From the NCBI RefSeq assembly GCF_016097555.1, contig NC_054699.1:642670-706669 (forward strand): DNA of 64,000 nt. Reading direction: 5' to 3'. Position numbers and translations under genes: made by a program. This DNA comes from Gigantopelta aegis. Lineage: Eukaryota > Mollusca > Gastropoda > Neomphalida > Peltospiridae. Positions 51,264-62,302 of this stretch are shown here, one piece after another (positions within the stretch are counted from its first letter, which is position 1; every line of letters begins with the position of its first letter). A model generated the notes under the pieces. That model worked only from the letters and a program-made list of their open reading frames with translations. It did no database searches and was not told where the DNA came from.

Positions 51264-52090
51264 TAAAGCTGCACACCCTAGTTCCATCCAGCGAAAATAA
51301 ATTATAATTTGGTTAATCTACAAACCTGTAACACACTTAGATCACGTTTTTATCAAATGGAGTGAAAAAGCAGGTTTTATATCGATAAATACCATGAGAA
51401 TCCCCATGTCCCAATTGCTTGAAATAATTTTGAAAGTTTGTATTCTGATGTCACCGGTAGATGTCGCTCGAAGCACAACAATGCCTACGCCACGACAAAT
51501 TTCACAGACTTGGGGTGCGTTCGTTTCACCTCTCCTGGACATGTTCCAACTGTTCTGTCCTGGTTGTATCCCCTCTCCAGATATCGTAAGACTTAGCAAA
51601 ATTATTGGTTTTAAGGGTTTGTAACGTTTTGTATTGAGACACTTACTTGTCTGAACTTTATTGTTACTGAAAATGTTCACGAACTGTGAAGAAAAATCTC
51701 ACAAATGAACAACAACTAATCGGATATTGATTGCGTGAACCGTGCACGAGAAAACAAACCGAACCAAAATGATAACGGTCACGTGATATACCAACGTCTG
51801 TGTCATTGAAATGGAAATATCCCCTCTAAAATTAGATTGGACCTCGCTTGCTTAACGGTTTTTTCCTCGACAGAACGTCTTGTGAAAAAATGCAAAAAAT
51901 GCATTTCATGGTTTTACAAACAGCAGGATTACCAAAAAGCACTTCAGGTGAATGGAAATGTGTATTCTAAATAATAAAATGTAAGTAAAGTGCAATTTTA
52001 TTTGTGAAAAATGGGGTTTAATAGCGAAAAACAACGCCGTAATGGTTAAAAAATAAACGTAACTATTGATTTCTAGCAGAAACACATACA
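51264..52090. repeat. Possible dispersed repeat of about 0.8 kb
   Basis: It begins TTAAAGCTGCACACCCTAGT and contains AGCGAAAATAAATTATAATT and a GC-richer middle with open frames on both strands (51342-51680). The start resembles a repeat end I associate with molluscan genomes, but I find no second copy or partner end in the window. The 76- and 112-codon frames lack recognisable domains. Confidence 0.3.
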
Positions 52091-52268
52091 TATATATCTG
52101 TCTCTTGAACAAGTAGCTCTGATTTTTGGCTGCTTTTAGCAAAAGAACTTCTATTTCACCTGCTAAACATAAGTATAAAAATTGACTACTTTTTGGAACC
52201 TGCTATCTCAAGCCCTGGATTGTTGTAATACTAACATTTGCTAAAAGTAAAACTGTCACAGATTTTAC

Positions 52269-52866
52269 CAATCTAATTAAAATTAGCTCCACTATTACAT
52301 GTGGATCTAACACCAGCCAGTTGGAGCTCATGTCCGCCAATCAAAACCTTACTTGCAGAATCCTGCCAGTGATTTAAAAATAATTTGAAAACATTCCGAA
52401 TTATCCTGAGGGTACCGTATACGACATGTTTCGTGTGAATTACGAATGCTTTAAAACATGTTTTATTTTATAAAATAAATAATTTGTAATGTAAAACTGA
52501 AGACTGATTTTTTTTTTTTTTTTTTTAAATAAATAAATAATTTTTAATGTAAAATTGAAGACTGATAACCTGCCCCGTATGTATTGGTATGGTTCGCTGT
52601 ACTGCGGCCACTAAAATAGACTCGCCCGATATTTTTTAGAATTTGTATGCTCCCAAATAACGTTATAAAAGGCGAAGTGTGATTGGTCAATATTTAAATT
52701 ATTATTTACAGATGAAAAGTTACCTGGACATTGGGGACTACGCAGTGTTGTTAGTTTTAAATCACTGGCAGGATTCTGCAAGTAAGGTTTTGATTGGTGG
52801 ACATGAGCTCCCAACTGGCTGGTGTTAGATCCACATGTAATAGTGGAGCTAATTTTAATTAGATTG
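52269..52866. mobile_element. Mutator-like MITE, copy 2 (inverted relative to copy 1)
   Basis: 598 bp, from CAATCTAATTAAAATTAGCT to AGCTAATTTTAATTAGATTG, with about 100-bp inverted ends. The 9-bp flanks are AGATTTTAC (52260-52268) and AGATTTTCC (52867-52875), one change apart. The interior includes GATTGGTCAATATTTAAATT (a CCAAT box in reverse) and a poly-T run. The 88-residue frame is not a gene. Confidence 0.87.
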
Positions 52867-53249
52867 AGATTTTCCATTTTAAAATGCAGACAGAATGGTG
52901 ATTTATATTACCACCACCAATAAAATAAAATAAATCATAAATTAAAAATAATACTAATTACTAAAATAGTAAATATTAAAAAAAGATTTATTGCCCAGCT
53001 AAAATATTTTTCAAGCTTCCATTGTTACGCAGATCAAAGAACCTCTGGATTTTTTAGATTTTGATTTGTCCTGGTTTTAGTGTGACTCAAAAAACAGTTC
53101 CAGCTGTTCTTAATCATTGCAGGCCTGGGTATTTATAATTTTATGTGAAATGCTTTTACATCGACATTTTAAAATATCGGAATAGATTTGGCAACAAAGA
53201 ACCCATATTCCATAAACTATGTATATCAGTTATTCGAAAATAAGCTCAG

Positions 53250-53395
53250 ACCTTTTGGACTTAGGTTAAATAAACACCCTTATCACTTGGACTATAACCA
53301 TTAACCCACTGTCTTACACAGACATCCCATATAGCTGAGGTATGTGCTTGAACCGTAATTGGATATAAGCACAACATCAAACTGAAATGAAATGA
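53250..53395 (+). mobile_element. 5'-truncated SINE of the ATATAAGCAC-tail family
   Basis: ACCATTAACCCACTGTCTTA, CATATAGCTGAGGTATGTGC, TAATTGGATATAAGCAC and a GAAATGAAATGA tail match the 3' half of 23889-24165. Confidence 0.75.
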
Positions 53396-53399
53396 TATT

Positions 53400-54180
53400 A
53401 GTGAGCATTCAGTTTAGACAACTTGAAAGTTGATCATACATGTCGTTTTGATTGTGATGTACAACACTGTGACTTGTGTCTTTAATACCGGATACAAGTA
53501 CCTCCATGTATAGATATTCAATGTTAAGAGAGAATAAGTGGCAGATAACAGTCAAATACCTTTAAATCCCATAATAAAAGCATTTTAATTATGATATCAT
53601 ACAGGTACATTGTTGATCAATTTGTTTAAACTCATTTGACAGATCAAAGCTAATGTGGGTCCTCTTGTGATGTTATGGATGTGACACCTCATTGTAAATA
53701 TATGTTATGCCACGTCCATAACGGGTTAATTACACAAATTAATTATTTTTTAAATACAGTTCATAAAGTTATCATTGCATAAAAAAAATATTGATATGTA
53801 CTAAGTTAATGCATGAAAATGAAATAAACTTTTGTCATTTTATTGAACTTTACTGAAATGGCAGCAACAGTAATTAAAGTTCTGAAAATAATATATTTAT
53901 TAAAATTTAAATCTAATGAAAGTATTTATTAGAACTAACCCAGCACTTACTAGTATAAAAATATTTTTGAAATTTGATATTTCATCATTAGGAGTCGGAA
54001 CTTTACCCAAAAATAAAGTTGCGTTGATCCAAGGAAGTATTTTAGATACTCAACTTGATAAGCATTCAGCTAAAACAACTGAAGCAAAATCACTCATCTC
54101 CATAAAGTTCAGACATACTTCTATGCAACACAACTAAAACAATTACTGTAGAGACAAATTTAATTTTTGATGAAAAGTTC
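53400..54180. other. No gene seen
   Basis: AT-rich; the 73-codon frame at 53916 has no recognisable features. Confidence 0.4.
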
Positions 54181-54189
54181 CATTTTAAG

Positions 54190-54420
54190 CTGGAATTGCC
54201 CATATAAAAGATCCATTGCTACTAATGAAAAAATATAGCAGGTTTCTTCTCTAAGACTATTGTCAGAATGACCAAATATTTGACATCCAGTAGCTGATGA
54301 TTAATAAATTAATGTGTTCTAGTGATCATGTCATTAAAGTTCTATATGAATCATTGAATGAATGTTTAACGACACCGTAGCATAAAAATAAACATTGGTT
54401 ATTGGGTGTCACAAAAGGTA
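54190..54420 (+). mobile_element. SINE tail fragment and a second SINE start
   Basis: 54195-54340: CATATAAAAGATCCATTGCT, TAGCAGGTTTCTTCTCTAAG, CATCCAGTAGCTGATGATTA. 54356-54420: GAATGAATGTTTAACGACAC, then GGTTATTGGGTGTC, the dispersed family also seen at 6715 and 29195. Confidence 0.65.
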
Positions 54421-54795
54421 ACGTTCTATATATAACGGAACATTCACAGATTTGGCAAATTAGAGGCCTTTTTGAAGGCATATTACGGGCAAGAGGCAGG
54501 GCAACTTGTAAGACAAATTTAAACAACTTGTGTTGTAACAGCACCCATTCAAAGCACAGTTCTTCTAAGTGTGGACTATTTCATGTTTTTGTAATAAAAC
54601 ATCTAGGAATCACATAATTTGAATTTGAGTAACATGCGAAATAAGGCACAGCTATTTGAGCCATGAGACTGTTTAATTTTCAGGGCACTAGCAATTTGCT
54701 GCATGGCTTCTGTTAATTTTGAACCTTAATAATGATGTCATTTTTATGCCCGATTACCTTTATTTAAAAAAAAAAAATGTATTCCTCCGTTTCAG

Positions 54796-54933
54796 GATTG
54801 GATCCGTATTGTTACCTCAGCCTATGTGTTGTGACGAAGCCCGCTTCTGAATGTGTTTCTTCAGTGTAGTGCAACATGAGCTTTAGCAGTGACGAAGTCA
54901 ATTTTCTTGTTTACCGCTACCTACAAGAATCAG
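54796..54933 (+). other. TBL1XR1: First coding exon of the TBL1XR1-like gene (with 5' UTR)
   Basis: The acceptor CCTCCGTTTCAG ends at 54795 after a T-rich tract, and the exon runs to the donor TCAG|GTCAGT at 54933/54934. The first 80 bases are 5' UTR. Since the exon begins with an acceptor, at least one non-coding exon lies upstream. Confidence 0.8.
54876..54933 (+). CDS. TBL1XR1: TBL1XR1/TBL1X (ebi) family protein, N-terminal 19 codons plus one base
   Basis: The frame reads MSFSSDEVNFLVYRYLQES plus the first base of a Gly codon. It matches the conserved start of TBL1XR1/TBL1X and Drosophila ebi (MSxSSDEVNFLVYRYLQESG), the first helix of the LisH dimerisation domain. In vertebrate genes the first coding exon also ends inside this Gly codon, as far as I recall. 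These nuclear F-box-like/WD40 proteins are subunits of the NCoR/SMRT corepressor complex and mediate cofactor exchange. The rest of LisH, the F-box-like part and the WD40 repeats are not in the window, so the next intron is longer than 9 kb. Confidence 0.88.
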
Positions 54934-55346
54934 GTCAGTTGATTCTCCTCTGTTTTATCCACAGCTACGTGTATCATAATTTGAGCAAAGTTTATTTGAG
55001 CACATCCCAGTGAAACCTGTGTCAGTGTTGTCTAGATACATGTAAGCAGGCATTGCAGTACACTTGATTTATCTTTCCCTTTGTTAACCAGTGTTGTTGT
55101 GGGAACACTTTTTAAATTCTTTTTTTTTCTTTCTTTTTTGGGTGCACTTAAAATACATGTAGGACATGCATGTGAGGCTATCTGATAGAAATGATTTCAG
55201 GGTATGTAAACCCCCAAAACGAATGATAAGTGCCTTTACAAGTACTACATATAGGTGATTGTGGGTTTGAAATATTTTGAAATTGGATATAGCTTTATTT
55301 CATTTTCTTTGACAAATTTTAAACAGCAGTTTTCTTACTATATTCA

Positions 55347-55605
55347 GGGCGGGACTTAGCCTAGTGGTAAAGTACTTACAAGTCTGATGGACGGTTGATT
55401 TAGGATCGATCCCTGTCAGTGGGCCCATATTGTGCTATTTCTCATTCCAGCCAGTGCATCACGACTGGTATATCACAAGCCGTGGTATGTGCCTGTCTGT
55501 AGAATGGTGCATTTAAAAGATCCCTTGCTACTAATGGAAACATGTAGCAGATTTTAATTCTTAATACTGTAATTCAAATTTACAAAACATTTAACATCCA
55601 ATAGT
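55347..55605 (+). mobile_element. tRNA-headed SINE, 3' end eroded
   Basis: Head GGGCGGGACTTAGCCTAGTG, B-box-like GGATCGATCCCTG, GGGCCCATATTGTGC, core CACGACTGGTATATCACAAG and AAGATCCCTTGCTACTAATG; the tail fades after CATTTAACATCCAATAG. Confidence 0.8.
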
Positions 55606-55857
55606 GTATACATTAATTTCCAAAGTTTTAGGGTACATAATTTTACCCTTCATACCTTGTGGCAGACACCATGCTAGTACTGGTAGGATACGGTATGTCA
55701 TTAATAAACAGCACAGCTGGCAGTGTTTTCACCTCCTTTTTAATAAATTGTCGTCTGCAATCTAGTTCGCGTATGTTGACAACCCTGTTATAAATTAATT
55801 CATAAGCTTGTTTCCGATTGGTTAATATTAGCTTATTATACATTGGTATGATATATA

Positions 55858-57458
55858 CTACTCAAAAGAATTTAAGGGTCAGACGATATTTTCAACATTA
55901 TTTTCTGAATGTCAATTATATTAGCTAGACCATAATGTCACGCATGGTATTGTTCCATTTTGACGAAAGTGGGTCTAAGCAACCCATAAATTAATTAAAA
56001 TCCACTGTCATTGACACTGTCGACTAGTTCTAATGGCGAAAACATGCTTACATTTGCACGTAAATTAGGGCGAAAGCGAAAGGTCTGCTAAGTGCCCATA
56101 ACTTGCTTTTTCACAAAGCGCTTCATTTGCACGCTTTGCAGGTGTATTCCATGTTCCCAATGCTGAATTTCCGTATAATTGGAGCTTGTGTTCGTGTACG
56201 GTGCACACTCCAAATTCGACAATGGTACGACTTCAACTGACTATCGAAGATCGAGGAAGGGCTATTGCTTGGCTTCAGGATGACAATACGCAAAGAAATG
56301 TTGCTCTGAGACTTGGTGTCAGTCAGAGTGTCGTTGGCCGACTGTGGCAACGGTACCAAGCAACGAATTCTGTTCGAAATCGTCCACGTTCGGGAAGACC
56401 CCGAAGCACTACAACTAGAGAGGACCGCTACATCACCAATATGGCTCTACGTCAACGCACAACCACTGCACGCCGATTACGTGACAATCTGCGGACTGCG
56501 ACTGGAACTCGAGTGTCTGATCAAACCATACGCAATAGTCTGAGAGCCAATAATCTACGCTGCCGTCGCCAGGCTGTTCGACCACCACTCCTACCACGTC
56601 ACAGAACGGCCAGACGTCACTGGTGCATGCTTCATCTGCGGTGGCAACGTGTTCAGTGGGGTCGAGTGATGTTCACTGATGAGTCCAGGTTTAGTCTCCA
56701 GTTCAACGACGGTCGGGTTCGTGTCTACAGACGTCCTGGGGAGCGCTTCGCTGACGTTAACGTTAGACAACGTCACCGGTTCGGTGGTGGTAGCATCATG
56801 GTGTGGGGCGGCATCTCTATCCACCACAGGACCCCCCTCTATGTGGTGGATGGCAATCTGAATGGAATCCGCTATCTGAATGAGATTAGCCGGCCGTTGG
56901 TTCTCCCAGGCCTTCAGCAGATTGGCGGCGGGGCAGTTCTGCAGGATGACAATGCCAGACCCCACCGCGCCAGGGTGGTAATGGACTTTCTCAGACAACA
57001 AGGTATTGCCAGGATGGATTGGCCAGCATATTCGCCTGACTTGGCCCCAATAGAGTACGCCTGGGACGAATTAGGCAGGAGAGTTCGGGATAACCATGCC
57101 CCTCCGGCCAACCTTCATGATCTGGGTCAACTTCTTATGGCAGAGTGGCAGGCCATTCCCCATGAGTTCTTCAGACGTCTGATCAACAGCATGAGGCAAC
57201 GATGTGTCGAGTGTATTCGCGCCAGGGGTGGATTCACACACTATTAAACGAATGTTCTGATGTGTAAAATCCATGTTTGACAACCTTCAACTTTGACAGC
57301 ATGTCATGTGACTTTCTTGTATACAGTGACGTTTATTTGTGTTTTTTTGTAAATATGGAACAATAAATTAAATTTTTGGTGTAGTTTACATCATCAATCT
57401 AATACACTCTGAAACTTATTTGGTTATAAATTTTTGACCCTTAAATTCTTTTGAGTAG
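55858..57458 (+). mobile_element. Tc1/mariner element C, apparently intact
   Basis: 1601 bp, inverted ends CTACTCAAAAGAATTTAAGG and CCTTAAATTCTTTTGAGTAG, flanked by TA. The transposase frame is complete. It is the same length as element B at 27084-28684 and in opposite orientation. Its right end was later included in a 706-bp tandem duplication (second copy of the end at about 58105-58164). Confidence 0.94.
56222..57247 (+). CDS. Tc1-like DD34E transposase (element C)
   Basis: 341 aa from MVRLQLTIEDRGRAIAWLQD; earlier in-frame codons include no ATG. The first helix-turn-helix lies at about 8-48, the linker RPRSGRPRSTTT at 54-65, and the second DNA-binding module at about 70-120 (RVSDQTIRNSLRANNLRCRR). 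Catalytic residues are D153 (FTDESRF), D243 (LQDDNARPH) and E278 (SPDLAPIEYAWDELG), with 34 residues between the last two. It is full length with no stops. The related copy B has HAWDEL where this has YAWDEL and an Arg where this has Ser106, so a few substitutions separate them. The mobility function is inferred from the family. Confidence 0.94.
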   Translation: MVRLQLTIEDRGRAIAWLQDDNTQRNVALRLGVSQSVVGRLWQRYQATNSVRNRPRSGRPRSTTTREDRYITNMALRQRTTTARRLRDNLRTATGTRVSDQTIRNSLRANNLRCRRQAVRPPLLPRHRTARRHWCMLHLRWQRVQWGRVMFTDESRFSLQFNDGRVRVYRRPGERFADVNVRQRHRFGGGSIMVWGGISIHHRTPLYVVDGNLNGIRYLNEISRPLVLPGLQQIGGGAVLQDDNARPHRARVVMDFLRQQGIARMDWPAYSPDLAPIEYAWDELGRRVRDNHAPPANLHDLGQLLMAEWQAIPHEFFRRLINSMRQRCVECIRARGGFTHY

Positions 57459-58827
57459 TATATGATGTTAATATGTAAGATACAACCAATGAAATCATGT
57501 CAGTCTTTGGCTTCAGTCTTTGGCTTTTGTCTACAAATGAAAACATTTTCTGGTGCAAACTTGTCCATTATGCAAATATAAAATGGTATTTTAGAATTGA
57601 AAGACCACCAGGGCCCATATATGCATGATTCCAGACAGACTAAAGTTAAGCCCTGATAGCTGTAATACCACCATTTTAACTTTCTCCACCAGACAGACTA
57701 AAGTTAAGCCCTGATAGCTGTAATACCACCATTTTAACTTTCTCCACCAGACAGACTAAAGTTACGTCCTGATAGCTGTAATGCCATCATTTTAACTTTC
57801 TCCACCAGACAGAATAAAGTTAGATCCTGATAGCTGTAATACCACCATTTTAACTTTCTCCACCAGACAGAATAAAGTTAAGCCCTGATAGCTGTAATAC
57901 CACCATTTTAACTTTCTCCACCAGACAGAATAAAGTTAAGCCCCTGATAGCTGTAATACCACCATTTTAACTTTCTCCACCAGACAGACTAAAGTTAAGC
58001 CCTGATGGCTGTAATACCACCATTTTAACTTTCTCCACCAGACAGAATAAAGTTACATCCTGATAGCTGAAATGCCACCATTTTAACTTTCTCCACCAGA
58101 CAGACTAATACACTCTGAAACTTATTTGGTTATAAATTTTTGACCCTTAAATTCTTTTGAGTAGTATATGATGTTAATATGTAAGATACAACCAATGAAA
58201 TCATGTCAGTCTTTGGCTTTTGTCTACAAATGAAAACATTTTCTGGTGCAAACTTGTCCATTATGCAAATATAAAATGGTATTTTAGAATTGAAAGACCA
58301 CCAGGGCCCATATATGCATGATTCCAGACAGACTAAAGTTAAGCCCTGATAGCTGTAATACCACCATTTTAACTTTCTCCACCAGACAGACTAAAGTTAC
58401 GCCCTGATAGCTGTAATACCACCATTTTAACTTTCTCCACCAGACAGACTAAAGTTACGTCCTGATAGCTGTAATGCCATCATTTTAACTTTCTCCACCA
58501 GACAGAATAAAGTTAGGTCCTGATAGCTGTAATACCACCATTTTAACTTTCTCCACCAGACAGAATAAAGTTAAGCCCCTGATAGCTGTAATACCACCAT
58601 TTTAACTTTCTCCACCAGACAGACTAAAGTTAAGCCCTGATGGCTGTAATACCACCATTTTAACTTTCTCCACCAGACAGAATAAAGTTACATCCTGATA
58701 GCTGAAATGCCACCATTTTAACTTTCTCCACCAGACAGACTAAAGTTAAGCCCTGATAGCTGTAATGCCACCATTTTAACTTTCTCCACCATGATAGCTG
58801 TAATACCACCATTTTAACTTTCTCCAC
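57399..58827. repeat. 706-bp tandem duplication joining a transposon end and a satellite
   Basis: 57399-58104 (right end of Tc1 element C, about 170 bp of flank, then the 58-bp array) is repeated from 58105: CTAATACACTCTGAAACTTA, GACCCTTAAATTCTTTTGAG and the flank GATGTTAATATGTAAGATAC all recur. The junction falls where CTAA occurs both in the array unit and in the transposon end. Confidence 0.9.
57632..58827. repeat. 58-bp satellite, two blocks
   Basis: Unit CAGACAGACTAAAGTTAAGC then CCTGATAGCTGTAATACCAC then CATTTTAACTTTCTCCAC, about 8 copies in each block, separated by the duplicated transposon end (58105-58330). Confidence 0.93.
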
Positions 58828-59413
58828 CAGGCAGACCATAAGAGAGCTGTGTCTAGTTGATTTCTTTGATTTCAATAAATCTCGTGATTACGTTGTCATT
58901 CATAATGTATGCCACATACTGTAGACATATGTTTTGTTCGTTTAAATATTATTTATTTCCGTCATTTGGGAATTTGGGATTGTCCAAGAGGCCTATCCCT
59001 AACATTTGTCAAGATAAACACAGCAGGAGATAATAAATAGTCTATTTTAAGTAAGTGATGTCAGAGTTTTACAAGCAACACATGTATGCACAAAATGGGG
59101 AAGTGAGTTCAGATGCTTTGTGCATTGATGGAATGTAATTATGTTTAAGAGATAACTGCTTTATTTAAATAATGGATTATTTTAATATATTTTTTTTTTT
59201 TTTATGTTCATGTGTATATATTAATTAGAAAGATTTAAGAGCAGAATATACAGATATTATGGCACCATCCATTTATATGAGTGACTGTTCTTTTAGTCAT
59301 TGTATGTATACTCATAAGTGACCTACTTTTATGGTGACCTATTTTTCATGCATACTCTTTGAATAAACTATTAGCATTTGTGTATGTGTGTGCTGTATGT
59401 GCATGTCTGTATA

Positions 59414-59417
<4 letters not shown>

Positions 59418-59482
<65 letters not shown>
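59418..59482. repeat. GT microsatellite
   Basis: An uninterrupted (GT)n of about 64 bp. Confidence 0.97.
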
Positions 59483-59485
<3 letters not shown>

Positions 59486-60097
59486 TCAATCATGCTTGCA
59501 TATCTAAGAGCACCTTAATTTGTTCTCAGAAGTGTGTTATCATCCACCTAAAATCCATGTATGTGAGATAACACTGTGAACTGCTCGCCTTGTGCTTTGG
59601 AAAGATGCTGCTTTAATCCCAGCTGGCCCCAGTGTTTAAATATCATAAAACTCATTCAGTGATTGGTCAATGTGTGCTAGACAACAAAGCATCCTCTTTG
59701 CAAGTCTTTTAGCATTGCACTGCGAGATCACAAAGTTGCGAGAGTAGTGAATTAAGGCCCCTGGTAAATTTTTTCCCTTGTAAGTGCAGATACTAATACT
59801 ATTTTTGACTGATTAATTTCCTGGTACATTTAGGCCAGGGTTGCATTATTCACCTGAAGCTGGTGTGATGCATTCCACATTTTATATAGGTCACTGATCT
59901 TTCTCTTTCAGTGTGTATTGTTGCATTGTATTCCATCATGTTAAATTGAATGGAGACATACACGTACAAGTTTCATTCAGGAAAGTAGTTGATTTTAGCA
60001 TTTTCTTTCTATTTAATTCTTTTATAAAATATTTTTCATAAATTAAACTGAAGTTAATCTAAAATTCTGCAAATATAGCTTTATTTTACTATGATGC

Positions 60098-62012
60098 CAG
60101 GGTTGAAAATTAACATGAAAACCATGGTCACCAGCAGGGCCAGTTGAAGAAAAATCTTACTGGCATTTCTCAAATTCAACTAGCCTTGCAATTTAAATGC
60201 ACAGCAAAAATCAAAATTATAATTTTCTTTGTTGAATAATAATCATGTATATAGTCCGTTTGCGTCAAAAGGAAAACGACGAATTGGCAGGTAACTTCAT
60301 AAGGAATGAAGTTAAAATTCATATTAAAAAATATATTAACTTTTAAACCCATACCAACCCAAATAACTTTAAAAAAAAAAAAAAAAATCCATTGTAAATA
60401 AAAATGTTTCATTACAAATTACAATTAAATGATACAGATTAAATATCATTTTTGATACGGGTAAAGAAAAATGCTAGAACAGCCAATTTATGCAGCTTGA
60501 CGTGCATTGTCTCTGAAGTAATCGATAATGGAGTATAAAGAAACTAAAACCTTAAAAGGTAGAACTGCCGCGTGTTTTAGTAAAGTAGTCTGGGAGTGGC
60601 AGTCCTCTTTGATGATGCAAGAGGGATGAACTCTCCAGTAAAGAATTTCCTTGGGAGTGGCTATCCTCCTATTGACAAGGCACTAGATAAAGATTGATGG
60701 AATCGCCCACTATTCCATATATTTTGTCGTTCAGATTTATCTTGGATGTTCCATCAAGATTTAAACCATGCAGTTTTATAAATATTTATCATATAATATC
60801 TTACATTTTCAGTGCAATCAAAGTATGTGATGTTTTTCAGATCACATACTTCAAAAATTTGATAACTTTGCAAATTAGATGTAAATTAGTCGAGGTCTCG
60901 GCACTAGGTTTATTGACATTTAAGCAAACGTACTTGGGTGACACTCCATGATTCACGTATGCATTCATAGTCATCAAATAAAAACATTTCAATGGCAATT
61001 TGACACTGAAAGTGTCCAGTGTTCAGAAAACAAAAAACCTTAGGCATAACTTTATTTTGATATAAGGACATCCAAAATGATGTCATTCGAGTTTGCAGTC
61101 ATTTCCATTCAAAAATACACCACGCCACATATTCTTATGTCATTTGAATATCTAGTAATGGCAGACTGGAATTAAAGTTGCATGTACAGTTTACAAAAAC
61201 ACGTATTAAGCTTGAGCTTATATGATAAAGAGATTATTACCCTCGTGTATTTCGGTATCATCAATATCATATATTAGGAATAAAAATAATGTATTATGCT
61301 CGCCAGAGGCTTGCATAATACAATTTTTATTCCTAATATAGGATATTGATGATACCGAAAAACACTGGTAATAATCTCTATGTATCTGTTTTATTTACAC
61401 TGAACTTCCACAGAAATGTTATTTCAGATGGTATGGGTTTGCAATTTAATAAATCACTACATTTTTATATAAATTTCATATTTGCATGCCAATTACTAGC
61501 AATTGACTTTTAGAATAATCCCTGTAGTAATTGGAAAATGTCATTATTAATGTGAATTAAAATTACAAGATAAATTTTGATTTTGTCCCAGAATAAAATA
61601 CTAGTAAGCTAATTAAACAGTATTAATTTGTCCCATAGCATTTAATAATGTCAAAACATAGGTCTACTAGATAATTATAGTGTATCCAGTCCATTCCAAT
61701 AAGCCGACGACTTAAAAAAAAAAAGAAAATCAAGTTTTTACAACATTTAGAGCTATATCTGTTTACAGCCCCAGACCAAAATCGTAGAAGTTGAGACTGA
61801 GTCTGGTCAGAATATAGAACATGTTCAATAATATCGTCTCCTACCAGAATTGTAGTTTGGGCCAGGAGAGCATTTCTTTTTTTAAACTGGTATCATACTA
61901 GCCACTCTAAAATCAATGGTCGCCCAACGGACTACCTTTATAAAATTCTTAGTCGCCCTTAGCCAATAAAGGTCACCATGGGCAACCGGGCGACTGCTAA
62001 TTTTCAACCCTG
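60098..62012. mobile_element. 1.9-kb CAGGG-ended non-autonomous element (hAT-like)
   Basis: CAGGGTTGAAAATTA at 60098 and its inverse TAATTTTCAACCCTG ending 62012 form 15-bp inverted ends. TGATGC lies directly outside both (60092-60097 and 62013-62018). Subterminal CCATGGTCACC / GGTCACCATGG is also inverted. No transposase frame is present; the interior carries an inverted copy of the 573-bp palindromic element (60787-61372). Confidence 0.75.
60787..61372. mobile_element. Dispersed element with palindrome, copy 2 (inverted)
   Basis: Reverse complement of 45290-45862: TTATCATATAATATCTTACA, AACAAAAAACCTTAGGCATA, then the hairpin GAGATTATTACCCTCGTGTA ... CTGGTAATAATCTC. The CRE octamers of copy 1 are partly changed here (AATGATGTCATT). 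Confidence 0.7.
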
Positions 62013-62302
62013 TGATGCTGAGTTTACAGCTTTTAAAAAATTATTTCAGTTTTTTACTTTCAAATTGGTATCACATCCGCTTTTATCATGTGCAGCATAT
62101 ACGTGGCATTTGCAGCTGTTAAAATAAGTGAAGAACAGTTGTTGGGTTATCAGTTAGCAGTTGTTGGGTTATCAGCGGGGTACCATGTGCCAAGACAGTC
62201 AAGAAAGCTACTTAGTTCTACACAAAACCTTAGTAAACGAAGAAAACACTGTTATTACACCAAAATGATCAATAAATTGTGTGATTTAAATATAAGGTAG
62301 TT

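Noticed and set aside
51342-51680. 112-codon minus frame and 76-codon plus frame
   Set aside because: They overlap on opposite strands in a probable dispersed repeat, with no recognisable domain or splice support.
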